Source of the DNA: Branchiostoma floridae
Taxonomy: Eukaryota > Chordata > Leptocardii > Amphioxiformes > Branchiostomatidae
DNA length: 64,000 bases
Direction of reading: 5' to 3'
Assembly (NCBI RefSeq): GCF_000003815.2
Contig: NC_049981.1
Location: 1,204,600-1,268,599, forward strand
Shown here: positions 1 through 13,200 of the stretch, one piece after another
Layout: each line of letters opens with the position of its first letter
Position numbering within the stretch: the first letter of the stretch is position 1
Made by a program: the position numbers and the translations under genes
The notes under the pieces: generated by a model
What the model was told of the DNA's origin: nothing
Seen by the model: only the letters and a program-made list of their open reading frames with translations
Databases searched by the model: none

Positions 1-615
1 AATCTGGGCTGTACAGAACAAATACATCATGGGATGTAACAAATACATCATGGGATGTAACAAATACATCATGGGCTGTAACAAACAAATACATCATGGA
101 TTGTAACAGACAAATACATCATGGGCTGTAACAAGCAAAACCATCATGGGCTGTAACAAGCAAATACATTATGGGCTGTAACAAACGAATGCATAATGGG
201 CTGTAACAAACGAATACATCATGGGCTGTAACAAATACATTATGGACTGTAACAAACAAATACTTTATGGGCTGTAACAAACAAATGCATCATGGGCTGT
301 AACAAACAAATACATCATGGGCTGTAACAAGCAAATGCATCAATGGCTGTGGCAAATACATCATAGGTTATAACAAACAAAAACATCAATGGCTGTGACA
401 AATACATCATTGTCTGTGATTAACAAACACATCATGTTCTGTGATAAGCAAATACATCATTGGCTGACAAACAAAATACGTCCTGGGCTGTAACAAATAC
501 ATAATGGCTTGTAACAAGCAAAATACGTCCTGGGCTGTAACAAATACATCATGGGTTGTAACAAATAAACTACGTCCTATGGGTTGTAACAAATACATCA
601 TAAGTTGTAACAAAC
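1..615. repeat. Minisatellite, 21-24 bp unit
   Basis: Roughly two dozen degenerate tandem copies of a unit like aacaaatacatcatgggctg fill the left edge and probably continue beyond it. It lies in the intron after the last visible EGF exon. There are no spacers of constant length, so it is not a CRISPR array; open frames across it are repeat artefacts. Confidence 0.9.
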
Positions 616-691
616 TTTAAGTCTTTTGTGGAATATGGCATAGGAATGGACGTATGCTAAGCTATTAAAGTAAAGTTAGTAAAATAGTCAC

Positions 692-799
692 CTTGACAGT
701 TGTGCCCAGTCCATCCAGGTGAGCAGGTACATTTGTAGCCGCCATCTTTGTTCACACAGCGTCCGTGTTGACATGGTTTCCTGGTGCACTCATTGATGT
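692..799 (-). CDS. Exon 27: calcium-binding EGF domain 9 (last exon in window)
   Basis: Phase 1-1 exon of 36 residues, DINECTRKPCQHGRC to CSPGWTGHNC. It is one codon shorter than its siblings at the 3' end. The donor AAG|GTGACT is weaker than the GTAAG/GTGAGT donors of the others. The gene continues to the left, beyond the minisatellite at 1-615. Confidence 0.85.
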
Positions 800-3700
800 C
801 TGCACGACAGGCAAATTTTCTTGTAGTTAAAGTTAATTGAACGTTCTTCAGCTTCATTATTGCTAATTCAACAAATATCAATCAAAATATTCAAAATAAG
901 GAGAGCGGAAATAATCAACAATAAAAGAAATATGCTTTATTTCCTAAGTGGAATATGGCATAGGAATTGACGTAAGTTAAGCTTTTAAAGTAGAGTTTGG
1001 AAACGTACTCACCTTGCTGACAGTTCTGTCCAGTCCACCCAGGTGAGCAGGTGCATTTGTAGCCGCCATCTTTATTCACGCACTGTCCATGTTGACACGG
1101 CTTCCTGGTGCACTCATTAATGTCTGCATGACAGGCAAACTTTCTTGTAGTTAAAGTTATATAAAATATTAAGCAGCTTTATAATTGATAATTCAAGAAA
1201 ATCCAATTAAAATATTTTCATGAAGGAGAGCAGAAATAAATTACAAGAAAACATACTTCATGTCTTTAGTGGAATGTAGCATAGGAATTGACGTATTCCA
1301 AGCTATTAAAAGTAAAGTTTGTAATAATGATATCTTGCGGACAGTTCTGTCCAATCAATGGATATATGGCTATGTGATTTAAGTTTTCTGTTAGATGTTG
1401 CATAGGAATAGACTAACTGGCTAAGCTATTAAAGTAACGTTTAGGCAAAACTTACCTTGCTCACAGTTCTGCCCAGTCCATCCAGGTGAGCAGGTACATT
1501 TGTAGCCGCTATCTTTGTTCACGCACTGCCCGTGCTGACATGGTGTGCTGGTGCACTCGTTGATGTCTAAATGTGTGATGAGGCCACAGGAAGTAAATTT
1601 TATGACATCTGCGCGTTCATATGAATTTTCAATCGCATATGTGGATGGCACTCCTAGGATCCTATAGCAAACTTCAGGTCATTTGGTTGTAAAACGAGGT
1701 AGCCAAAATGTCATTTTTTTGTCAAGATCTGGCAAAAACTGTATGCCAAAAGTGTGATTGAATCCATGTGTGCATATGCGGACGGCACTCCTAGGATCCT
1801 ATACCAAACTTCATGTCATTTAGTTGTAAAACGAGGGAGCCAAAAATGTCAATTTTTGTAAACAAATTGCCAGAAAATCGCAAAATCAAAGAAACATTAC
1901 GAATACACTATATTTCCCCATACCTGTGGTATGGCTAAAATGTAGATAGTATTTGAAAGTGCATGATCAAGATAGAGATGGTCTTGAAACGATGCCATGT
2001 TGCACAAAGGCATTTTTTTCATAATATTTTGTCAAAGAAAATGCCACATAGTATTAAGGAAAAAATGTCAGTACAAATAATGCTAACTGATACTTCAAAT
2101 TGCGTGTTAAATACAATATTACTTTTGATACTTTAACGGAAATAGCCTGTCTACTGCACTATTACTTGAAATTACAAGAAATACGTACATTGAACAAAAA
2201 AAAAACAATGACGTTGAAGGCTTACCCATATTCTTGTTGGAGCTGCTTTCCTCTCCAGAACCTAATGATAATACATACATGCATTGTTATTTTACTCGGT
2301 GTTGAGGACAAACGATTCAGATGATGAAAAAAAAAATTACATTGTGTAACGTGAACTCTAGTAATTTCATCCTGGGTAAATTTTTGAAAATTTTTAGTAC
2401 GTACCTATTTGGCAAATGAAATATTTCTGGCGGTAGCAATAGTCATCGTCCCACTTGTAGTCGTATACGGACCACATGTGCACGCAGTTTTGTCCACTTT
2501 GAGCATTTGGTTCGTTCGGTGCCCAGTTGGTGAAATCAAAACCATCCAATTTGGTCCCATCTGCCCACATAAAAGTGCCTTCAGTCTGAGCAAAAAAAAA
2601 TAGCGATACGTTTCATCATCGGAAATAAATGGCGTCCATGTTTAACTGCATATCAGTTTCATTGACACAATTTGATGTGATAAGGTGTCGACTGCTAACG
2701 TTTAAGAAAACAAACAAAAAACGTCTAAAACGTAGGGATCGACGACTAGTTTACAACGTACGCCTGTTCACCTTGGGGATATCATGTCGACGGATGTCGG
2801 TTTCATTGCAATATAAATATTCAAAATACTGCAGCTTGAAATCTTTGTCCGGCGACTTGATATTCCTAATTACTATTGATAACAATATAGGTTACCCTGT
2901 AGATAAAGTTTAACAAGCGTTAGATATCCACTCACGTATTTATCACTGAGCCCGATCCAGAAGTCTTCAGGGTCTGAAATCAATTCTACGATAAAGTTGT
3001 TGATAGGCTCCGTATTGACAACAGCCAAATGACCCCCGTCTGCCTCGCACGTCTGATGAGCACCAGTATGGTCCTTTCTGGTCTTGAAGACTTTGTAGAA
3101 GGTTCCCTCTCGTTCTGTGTACCCAAAGGAACTCAACGTTCCTGCAAGGGAACAAGAGAGAAAAAAGCCACGTCATTTACCTGGATGGCAATACGTAAGT
3201 TCTGTTTGGCAAAATGTCTTGTTAGGGCTGGATTCGAGCACTTGAAGAGAAAGGCAGGCCACGCAGGCAAAGTACATACATCAGAGACATGACAGCTTCA
3301 AAGAGCTTGGAGCAGAGCAGAGAGTTGGTTGGGAGAATGATAACAACTTTAAACCCCCGGGCCAGCAAAGCTAAGCTGCCTTCGTGGCGTGCTGCTGTAC
3401 GTTTGTCGTCTAAACACTCCCGGGGGAAGGTTTCCGGCACCCCTTCCACCATATCGCGCCAAGAGAACTATTCAGCATGGTAACAGCTGAAGATTAAACG
3501 CTGATGGCAGCATAACGCAGCAGCAGCGATGCTGTAATAAGCTGTGAGGCCGCTGGTACGGGTGAAACTGGGCGGCTTACCTTCGCACTTCTCTCCGCTG
3601 AAGCCAGGTGGGCAGCTGCAGGTACAGGTGGGGCGGTCTATGGTTCCGCCATTCAGGCACTGAACTGTGCACTCTGTGTGTGTGTTCAGGAAACATATGT

Positions 3701-6700
3701 TCGTTATGCAAAGTGGTGGAAACGACATTTACACAGTGGGACAAATAAGTATTTATTGTAGGCTAATCTAATTTGATTTGTGGCTATTTCCCCCTTCCGT
3801 GACCATAGTAAGTAAGATGTCTAAAATGACTTTTAGTATTTCGTGAAATTGTTCGGACTTCTCGGTCCAAAAAACGGTTCACCCCCCAAAAAAGTCTACA
3901 CCCCCAAAAAAAGTCTAGGGTCGGCATGTTTTTCTAGGGTCGGTCGGGAAACAGGAAACACAACATCTTTTCCTATGCCTTACTAGCAACTATCTGCATC
4001 AGGTTACTGAAGAACCAGTTTAAAATGTGTCGTTTCTCCTTGTTGATTGATTCTTATGTTTCTGTCAACAGAATTTCTTTCTTTATGGTGTCGTCTGTGT
4101 TGCAATGTCTTACAGCACAGTGTCTGTGTTGCACTGTCTTACAGCACAGTGTCGTCTGTGTTGCAATGTCTTACAGAAACATTTCAATGAGAATGAGCCG
4201 TTATAATTAACGTGTTGTACTTACCTTGTGAGGGTGTCAGATATATTTTCTCTCCATCGGGCCTGCAGTCACCACACCATCCACCACATCGGGCAGAGGC
4301 AACCTGAAAAATGATTAAAAAAAAACATTTCAATCAACATATCAAAGAGTATATAAACGAAATATTTTTCTTGTTGATGATATTTAAAGATCTTGATTTT
4401 TCTTGTTGATGATATTTAAAGATCTTGCAGTTGGGTATGGGTTATACTGTGGATCCAGTATTGAGATTTAAGTTAAAGCTTTTGCTGCGTGGATGCGCGG
4501 TAAACCTTTAAGACATTACCGAACAGTAAGTTATAGACAGGCAACAAACCTTTCTATCCTCCGAGACAAACATGTCGTTGATGGTCAGAGATGCTGGATA
4601 GTGAGGCCCCATGACCCAGTGGACTTCTGGTGCCAGCGCAAGTCCCGTCCCAGTCAGATTCACTTTGAACGTTCCCTTAGCACATCCCTGTTTAGCTGAA
4701 TAACAGTCGCCTGCATGCCCGTAAGCAACACCATTGGCTCCTGTTGTCATGAGAAAATATAACGTTCTGTCACCTAAACTGACTTCCTTGGCAAAAGTTG
4801 AGCACGTCAAGCTAAAAAGTATCTATCATGATGGTGCAAATTGTTTGACCAACAAAATGTTGACCTATTACGCCAAACATCCTGCGTCATCAAAAAGAAA
4901 AAGATATTTCTTATTTTTCTCAGACTTTATGGCGTATTGGCTTGAAGCATTCTTACGAGTCAGTCATCCATGGGTCATTAACATTTAGCACTACTTACGG
5001 GTCACATTATAATCTTATTGTAAAGTAATAACATGTTGAACTACCAGTGGTTTGAGCAAAGGTGTAGTCATCTCTAATAACTTCGATCCTGGACGTATGA
5101 AACTGGATTCTGATCTTGCTGAACTTCGTGGTCCCGCGTTTGGCCCATGGGCCCTGAAGACAATATAGAAGAAATCTTTATCGACACGACAAAAGTACAG
5201 CGACTTACGTAAATATATCATCACAATGACGCTGGCCTTAGACGTGTGTACCTTTAAGTTATAACCACTAAGACATATTTGTTGTACAAATATATTAATA
5301 GCAATTTAGTTTATCCTTCAACTTAACGTGTTCACTGTTGTGAGCAGCTATACTTTGCTACCAATAGTTTCACCTACCTGTAATGGGCCTGCGCATTGCC
5401 TTTTACTTGCGCCGACCAGTCGATCGCCAAACTTAATGGCAGAGTTCTCATCAGGACCGGATGATAGGGTCAGGAACTCGTTGGGTGTCCCCGATGCCAT
5501 GCCATGGCAATAGACGCGGAGGGCTACATCACTGTCCGTCGAAAAAGGGTAAAGTATATACTCCCCATCGTTGGCATTGGAGCCTAGAGATTTAGCTTCA
5601 GCGCACGATGTGGGCTTGTGGCCTGCAAGAGTTAGTACATTTGTATTATGTTAATATTAAATGCTGTGGCTAAGGACAAGCGATATGTTTGCCTCAGCCA
5701 AGACAATCATGATTTTTATATCTCATTTCACCATCTGGGATCCATCTGCAGACTGTATTATCAACTAAAACTTAGCGGCGGCGGCCATGCGCTAGTTCTG
5801 TCCTGCTAGCGCTGTTTTTGACGGAGAAGTTTCAAATAGAACCATGCATGATTGAACAGGAGGCGGGGCTTCAGGAGCGGTCCATTCGGTCGCACGTAAA
5901 AGACGTCATGTACCTTTGAATTAAACACAGGAACGCGTGACGTGTGACATCTATAAAATACGTCACGTACCTTATGTCACACGTTAAAGGGACATAATGT
6001 AGAAATATGGCGCCAAAATTTCAAATGTTCTGAACTTGAAAATCTCCATTCAGATTGACATTTGTAACTTATTTCTAACTTATCTGCGTCATTTTATCAC
6101 ATTCCTAGTGCTAATTCACAACGTCAAAGTAAGCCGCGACCAAATTCACTTACTTCCGGGTAGCCTACCGGAAGCAAGCCCACCGTAGATTTCCGAATCG
6201 ACCGTTGCGGTCGCAGATCTTCGGAGCGTAGCGGGACTTTCAACAAACTTCAGTAATGATTCGAGCGAACCACCGAACGCGTTCTAAAGCGCACTTTGGC
6301 TCGCCCGCGAGTTGAATAAAATGGCGGACAACTCAAGCGGCGGAGGGGAGTGCGCATGTTTCAAGACATCCTCACGGCTCAACAAAGTCGTATCCATACG
6401 TTGCAAATATTGCTGTGCAGTGTAATAAAGTAGACTCAACTCATTATGTAGAGAAATGACCGAAAACAGTGACTTTAATTTTACATTATGTCCCTTTAAG
6501 GAGCATGTGACGTGTTTTGGTATGTCGGACGTGACGTGTGACGTCTGTTAAACACGCCACGTACTTTGTGTGACACGTGACGTGAATTAACACTGATCTG
6601 TTAAAACACGTCACGTACTTTGTGTGACACGTGACGTGAATTAACATTAACACTGATTCGTTAAAACACGTCACGTACGTTCTACAAAGACAATAGTCAC

Positions 6701-7149
6701 GTCCTACTAAATAGTTAACTAAGTTATTGATAAAAGGACATCATATGGCAATATGTTTGTTTCAAAAATACGGGAGCTATATACGTGACGTTTTATCCAA
6801 ATTCACGTCACATGGGACATAAAATACGTGACGTCCGACGTATTACAGAAACGTCACACTTACGTGCGGCATACGCGACGTGCTTTTATCAATAACTTAG
6901 TTAACGATTTAGTAGGACGTGTATGGCAATATATTTGTGTCAAAAATATGGAAGCTATACACGTGACGTCACATATGCCGCACTTAAGTGTGACGTGTTC
7001 GTAACAGGTCGGACGTTACGTATTTACGTCACAAGTGGCTTGAATTTAATTAGGGGAAACGTCACGTATATAGCTCCCGTATTTTTAAAACAAATGTTTT
7101 ACCATAGGACGTAATTATGATATAAAATATGTGACGTCACATATATCAC

Positions 7150-7203
<54 letters not shown>

Positions 7204-10200
7204 GTGTGTGTGTGTCTGTGTGTCTGTGTGTCTGTGTGTATAAATTAAATAGAAACGATTATTTTGATGACTCCACAAATAGCCAGATCTCAAATATTGT
7301 TTACAAGGAAGCTTCGAAAATATGAATATAGACATCTACAGTTACATTATAACTAGATACATGTCCCACCTGGTCTGTAAAAGCACCATTTTACTCCTGA
7401 TATTGAACTATCCCAGCAGCATCCTCGATCCTGACACTCAGCTGCAGTAATGCCCGGCCAACCGCAGTCCTGCCGCGCATAGGGATTCACCAGCTGGCCC
7501 TCTGTGATAATGTAGATGGTTAGAAATAAAGTAAGGTTATACGGCCGTATAACTTCTCAGATATACAAATCTAATCCTCCTTAGACTTTCACTAACAAAG
7601 AAGATGAACTTGCCTCCAAAAGATGTTCTTCATCTCCACGTTTACTGAACACATTTGAATGCAAATAAGGCGTGATTATACCTACCTGTATGCCATACTT
7701 TTCCCATAATTTCTCATAGATATAATAGGTTCGTATTATCATTATGGGTGCACATGTCTTCTCTCATACTATCTTACGATATTTATCGATATAAATTGTG
7801 AATATTGGTCAACTTTCACAGTTTACTATTTTCAAAAGTGGATATTACCTTTTATGCAAATGGTTTAATGAGTAAAGACCTTTATTGTACATATATACCC
7901 ACTGGTTTAAGTACAGGTCGCAACAAGGAATAGTTGACAGACAAATGAGATATATACAATGTCAACCAACACAAGAATAATATACTTCTAAGTGAATTCG
8001 ACGTCTTCTCTCTTCTTTGCGATACCGACAATGTAGGAACAGATATATTTTACAATCAAAGGTATGTCTAAGTCCATTAGGAATATGAATCTGTAAAAGA
8101 TGTCGCGTACTTTGTCTCACTCCTGGCGTGTATTAAACACGGATCTGTTAAAACACGTCACGTAAGTTCTACAAAGTGGGACGTGGACATTAGTCACGTC
8201 CTACTCAATCGTTAACTAAGTTATTGATAAAAGGACGTCACGAATGCCGCACGTAAGTGTAACGTTTCTGTAATACGTCAGACGTCACGTATTTTACCTC
8301 CCATGTGACGTGAATTTAGATAAAACGTCACGTATATAGCTCCCGTATTTTCGAAACAAATATATTGCCATACACGTCACGTATGCCGCACGTAAGTGTG
8401 ACGTTTCTGTAATACGTCGGATGTCACGTATTTTACGTCCCATGTGACGTGAATTCAGGAAAAACGTCACGTATATAGCTCCCGTATTTTTGAAACAAAC
8501 ATATTGCCAAAATACGAGTTAAACACGGATCTGTGACACGGAAATGATGCCATAATATGTACCCTAAATAAGCGGTCATACGTCGACGATCCCCAAATAA
8601 GGCATAAAAGACCTTTTTTCGGTGGGTACGAAGTCTGCATTTCCGTGGTACAAGATCTCATAAGCATAACAAGTGCTTTTGTAAACAAACTGTATCTCAA
8701 AGACCAATACCCGCCTCTGCTATTGAGTTCCCCAGTTTGTTAAATGATGTATTTATAGATGGATAAAATGCTCCAACCTGATATAGAAATCCGATCGTAC
8801 ATGTTGCCATCGGATGTAGACACTTTCTCCTCATCTGAGCAGAGCCTGCTTTTCACATAGCATCCGTTGTTAATGCTGTACTGAAACGACAGGCATGTCG
8901 AGTCGGCACAGCACGCTTCCGCACAGCCCTGGAGGGTGACACCAGGAGGACTGGATATGTCTGAACCTGAACAATCAGTCCGGGGGACGTGGCGAAACGC
9001 TGATAATCCACATGTTTCTGAAACAGATGAATAAAGCTTGAAGCCGGTCACAAGCGCGTACGATTTAATGCGATTCACGCAGTACGTCTTACGTCGGGGA
9101 ATAATCGGGCGAAATAGTTTAAATATATATAGGTTTCCGGCACCCCTTCCACCATATCGCGCCAAGAGAACTATTCAGCATGGTAAAAGCTGAAGATCAA
9201 ACGCTGATGGCAGCATAACGCAGCAGCAGCGATGCTGTAATAAGCTGTGAGGCCGCTGGTACGGGTGAAACTGGGCGGCTTACCTTCGCACTTCTCTCCG
9301 CTGAAGCCAGGTGGGCAGCTGCAGGTACAGGTGGAGCGGTCTATGGTTCCGCCATTCAGGCACTGAACTGTGCACTCTGTTCAGGAAACATAAGTTCGTT
9401 ATGCAAAGTGATGGTTACTAACAACTATCTGCATCAGCTTACTGAAGAACCAGAGAGTTTAAAATGTGTCGTTTCTCCTTGTTGATTGATTCTTCTGTTT
9501 CTTGCAACAGAAGATATTTAGTACGGTGTCCGTCTGTGTTACAATGTCTGACAACGACTTCGAGACTTGCACGGGGCCTAACATCATCTTTATTGTATTA
9601 ACATGAAAAGAAACACACACTTTAAGTACAAATAGACAAGACAATTTGAAAAAGAAACACCTCTAGACCTCTTGATCAGATAAAATAAAATGTCTACCAT
9701 TAGATGCTATATCTTACTTATATAAACTTATAATAGTCGTTTCCTACCGTCACACAGGTCGCCGCTCCACAGCCCCACACAGTTACAGTCACACGTGTGC
9801 TCCAGGTAGCTGTTGGGATTTCCCGCCACGGTCCCGCCATTGGCACAGGTCTTACCACAAGCTGAATACAAGTTTACAAAATGCAGATATTAAGAACGCT
9901 TGTGAAAAAATAATCTTGCTTATTCAGATAACAGCTTTAAAAGCGAGTGAATACTGCTCTTACTTATCGGCTCTGTGAATAATTTTATGAGTACTTACAG
10001 CAAAGTCCGCAGAATTGTGGGCAGTTCTCCCTGACGTAGTCGGTTCTGCATGATTCGGTGGTTGGCCAGCCCGGGTTAGCGCCGCACAGGGGGCTCTTGT
10101 TCTGACAGGCAGCTAGAATAGAGACAATGTTGCGATATTGATTTCAATCCGATCTATTGCTCAGCCTCCCACTTGTTTTGTCCCACAGTACAGGCCAAAC

Positions 10201-13200
10201 GGAAAACTACGAAGACTTGCAAAACACAACGAAAGGCCACCAAAACAAAGTCAGATCTTTGCTTCTGCTCGGATACTATTAGAAGTAAAGTATGCTGAAA
10301 CAATACTACAAAATAGCAACGATTATTATATGGTTAGCAAAGAAATTTCTTAAGAGCCATCACTCTAAACAAAGAGGAGCAGGTTTACTAGGATACATAA
10401 CAGAAGTCCACAGTGTCTTTTCATAACAAAGTCTTTAATCTTATGCCCTTCTTTAACACATATATGCTGAAGCTTTTTCCTACCTCCAGTGGGTGCGGGT
10501 GTGGGCGCGAGGTCTAGAAAGACAAAGATCAGGACACAAAGTTTAGATGGTTACAAATAACGTCTACATGTTCGAAAAGGTCTTTTAAGCTAGGATTTTG
10601 TGAAGTGCACGTAAGTACTATCCATGACGTACTGCAGACACCACACATGGCGTGGCAGTTGTCCCGTACGTAGTCGTGCACGCAGGAGTCCACACTTGGC
10701 CAGCCGGGGTTCGCTCGGCACAGGTGACTGCTGTCGCCGCAGGGTTCTGCAGGGAACAGCATAAGTACATGTAAGACTATACACTAAGTCAAAAATGATC
10801 CCTGGGGTAAGCAACGTCGAATCAGCCTTTAGATGAAGTTGTATGCGCGTCATCGTCGAATAAACTACATGCGTCTCTTTGTCAACGTTTTATCTACGAC
10901 AAAGGCGAAATTTACCAGTGCAGGTTTCCCCATCAAAACCTGCCGCACAGAGACAGGTGCAGGTAGACTGGTCTAGAACACCTCCATTCAAACACTGCAG
11001 GTTGCACACTGAAAAACAAGACAAGATATGTTAGAGACTCTAAGCTAGACAAATCTGTCACTTAAAGGTCATGATTCCTTCTACACTATGACAACGAGAA
11101 GAATAGCTGTTTATGAATAGCTTATTGTTCATTTGTTTCATCCAGACCCTTGTAGTGCACATAGAGTATCAGGCTGTTGTGCTACCAGGGTAAATTTTTA
11201 CAGGGGTGCTAGCCCTTCAGGTTTAAACTTTAACGTGCTTGAGGCACCCCCTCGAATACGGGACCCTAATTTTTACACCCCTTCCGAAATCCGGGTGCAG
11301 CACCAAACGAGATGCCCTTCCCATGATTGAACCGGGTTCTCCCACACTAATCGAAACCAGGAGGCATCCTGATTAGCTAATTTGGATAAAAATAAATCTA
11401 TTGAAAGTCAATCTCGATATTAAAAGGTCAGTTGCATTTAGCAACTTTCCGGTACCCTTCTGAATGTAACGGGATTAGTCCTACCTTGGCAAGTCGGGCC
11501 GCTCCAGTGACCCACACAGTTACAGTCACACGTGTTCTCTCCGTAGTTATCCGGGTTCCCACCGCGATGCCCTCCGTTGTAGCAGGGTCTGTTGTCACAT
11601 GCTGAAATGACCGATCAATCTAGGATGTTAGCTTACAATACCTGACATGTAAATAGAATAATTTATCTTGAATTCCCCCACCCCTCCACATATGTTCTGT
11701 GAGGATTCTTTTGTACAACAACCATTCGTCGTTCAAGTTGACCGATCACCGACGCGACTGTCCTTAAAACATATTTGGTACTTACTGCACAGTCCGCAGA
11801 ACTGTGGGCAGTTGTCCCTGACGTAGTCGGTGCTGCACATGTCGAACGAGGGCCAGCCGGGGTTGGCACCGCACAGGGGACTCAGGTTCTGACAGTTGTC
11901 AACTATGGAAGCAGTAAAAACACGACACGTTCGCAATGGTGCATCATTACGAAGGTATTTACTTTTTTGGCTTATAAGATGCCAGAAAAGCTGGGGTGTT
12001 ACACCGAAGGGCGGTTATACCGGCTATATAGATACAGATACAGAAGATGTGAAGATTTAGCCTTCATAACGATTAGTTCATTTATTTATACATTCAATAT
12101 AGTTGTAGGTAACATGATTCATTTATCTTACTACCGTACTCTACAGTTTGTATTTATGTGTTGTTTGTCTTTACGTAGGGATAGCTCACCATAGGTGGAG
12201 ACTGGGGCGGGCGTGGTTGTTGTGATAGTGGCGACGGGCCTTGGAGTTGTAGCAGGTTGAGGGGTGGTGGTGGTCTGTGTGGTGGGGCGAGGGGTGGTGG
12301 TCGTTTGGGTTGTTGGGCGAGGTGTGGTGGTGGTCTGGGTTGTTGGGCGAGGTGTAGTGGTCGTCTGGGTTGTAGGGCGAGGGGTAGTGGTGGTCTGGGT
12401 TGTGGGGCGAGGGGTAGTGGTGGTCTGGGTTGTAGGACGCGGTGTAGTCGTTGGCTGGGGTGTGGTTGTCGGCTTCGGTGTGGTCGTCGTTGTTGCTGTT
12501 TTGAAAAAAATCACAGTCTAGTTTATCACCGTAGGGACACAGTGGGGAGACAAGAAAGCAGGGGAACTTAGGTTTTGAAGTATCTTCACCTTACTACTCT
12601 GTGATAGTTCTAGGAAATAAAGAATTTTTAACACCTCAATCCTGGAAGGATAACTCTGGTACTTGAAGGGATGTCGATTTCTTAGTCTTTTACTTTTAGT
12701 ATCGACTCTGTGGATACTGCAACCAGTTAAAAGCAAAATCAAGATATTTTTCGCTTCTACTTTTGAGCGGCATCCACCGTAGATCTGTTTCATTTTTGGT
12801 GACAGTAGCACCCCTATCGTAGTTAAAGGATGGTGGTATGATAGTTTGTCAAATAACCACCATCATCCCACTCCCTGAAGTACTGGATATCTACCCTGAG
12901 TTGGAGTCACGACGGAGTATCTGATCCTGTAGCCGCGGCCGTTGGTGGAATCGTCACTCTTGAAGACCAGGAAGAGCTTGTCCCCTGATGACGTGATGAT
13001 TCCCGGGGATGTGGTACCACAGATGTTCCCCAACATGGCGTCAGACTGCGACGTCCCGTCATACACCTGGAAACGTCAACAAACAAACGCATGATGGGAA
13101 GAATTGGGAACATTCACAGTCATGTTTAGGGGATGTCCCTGTAGCTCGACTGTATCTTCACAGTTGAGCTACTGGTTACAACTAGTTGCGGTTCAAGCCT

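Larger units (their letters stand above)
620..1460. repeat. Tandem duplication of EGF exon plus flanking intron, with one degraded copy
   Basis: A unit of about 320 bp, consisting of intron sequence (starting near ...gcataggaattgacgta) plus an EGF exon, recurs at about 630, 950, 1270 and 1390. Three copies hold intact exons. The copy at about 1270-1366 keeps only the start of the exon (cttgcggacagttctgtcca, 1334-1353) before diverging, so it is a broken EGF exon. Confidence 0.82.

Noticed and set aside
1-615. CRISPR-like array
   Set aside because: The repeats are contiguous and degenerate with no unique spacers, and the genome is eukaryotic. It is a minisatellite.
7131-7335. Open frames rich in Tyr/Ile on both strands
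   Set aside because: They are translations of the (TA)n/(TG)n microsatellite.
12257-12571. Plus-strand Gly/Val/Arg-rich frames
   Set aside because: They are antisense to the Thr/Pro repeat exon and arise from the same 30-bp tandem repeat.
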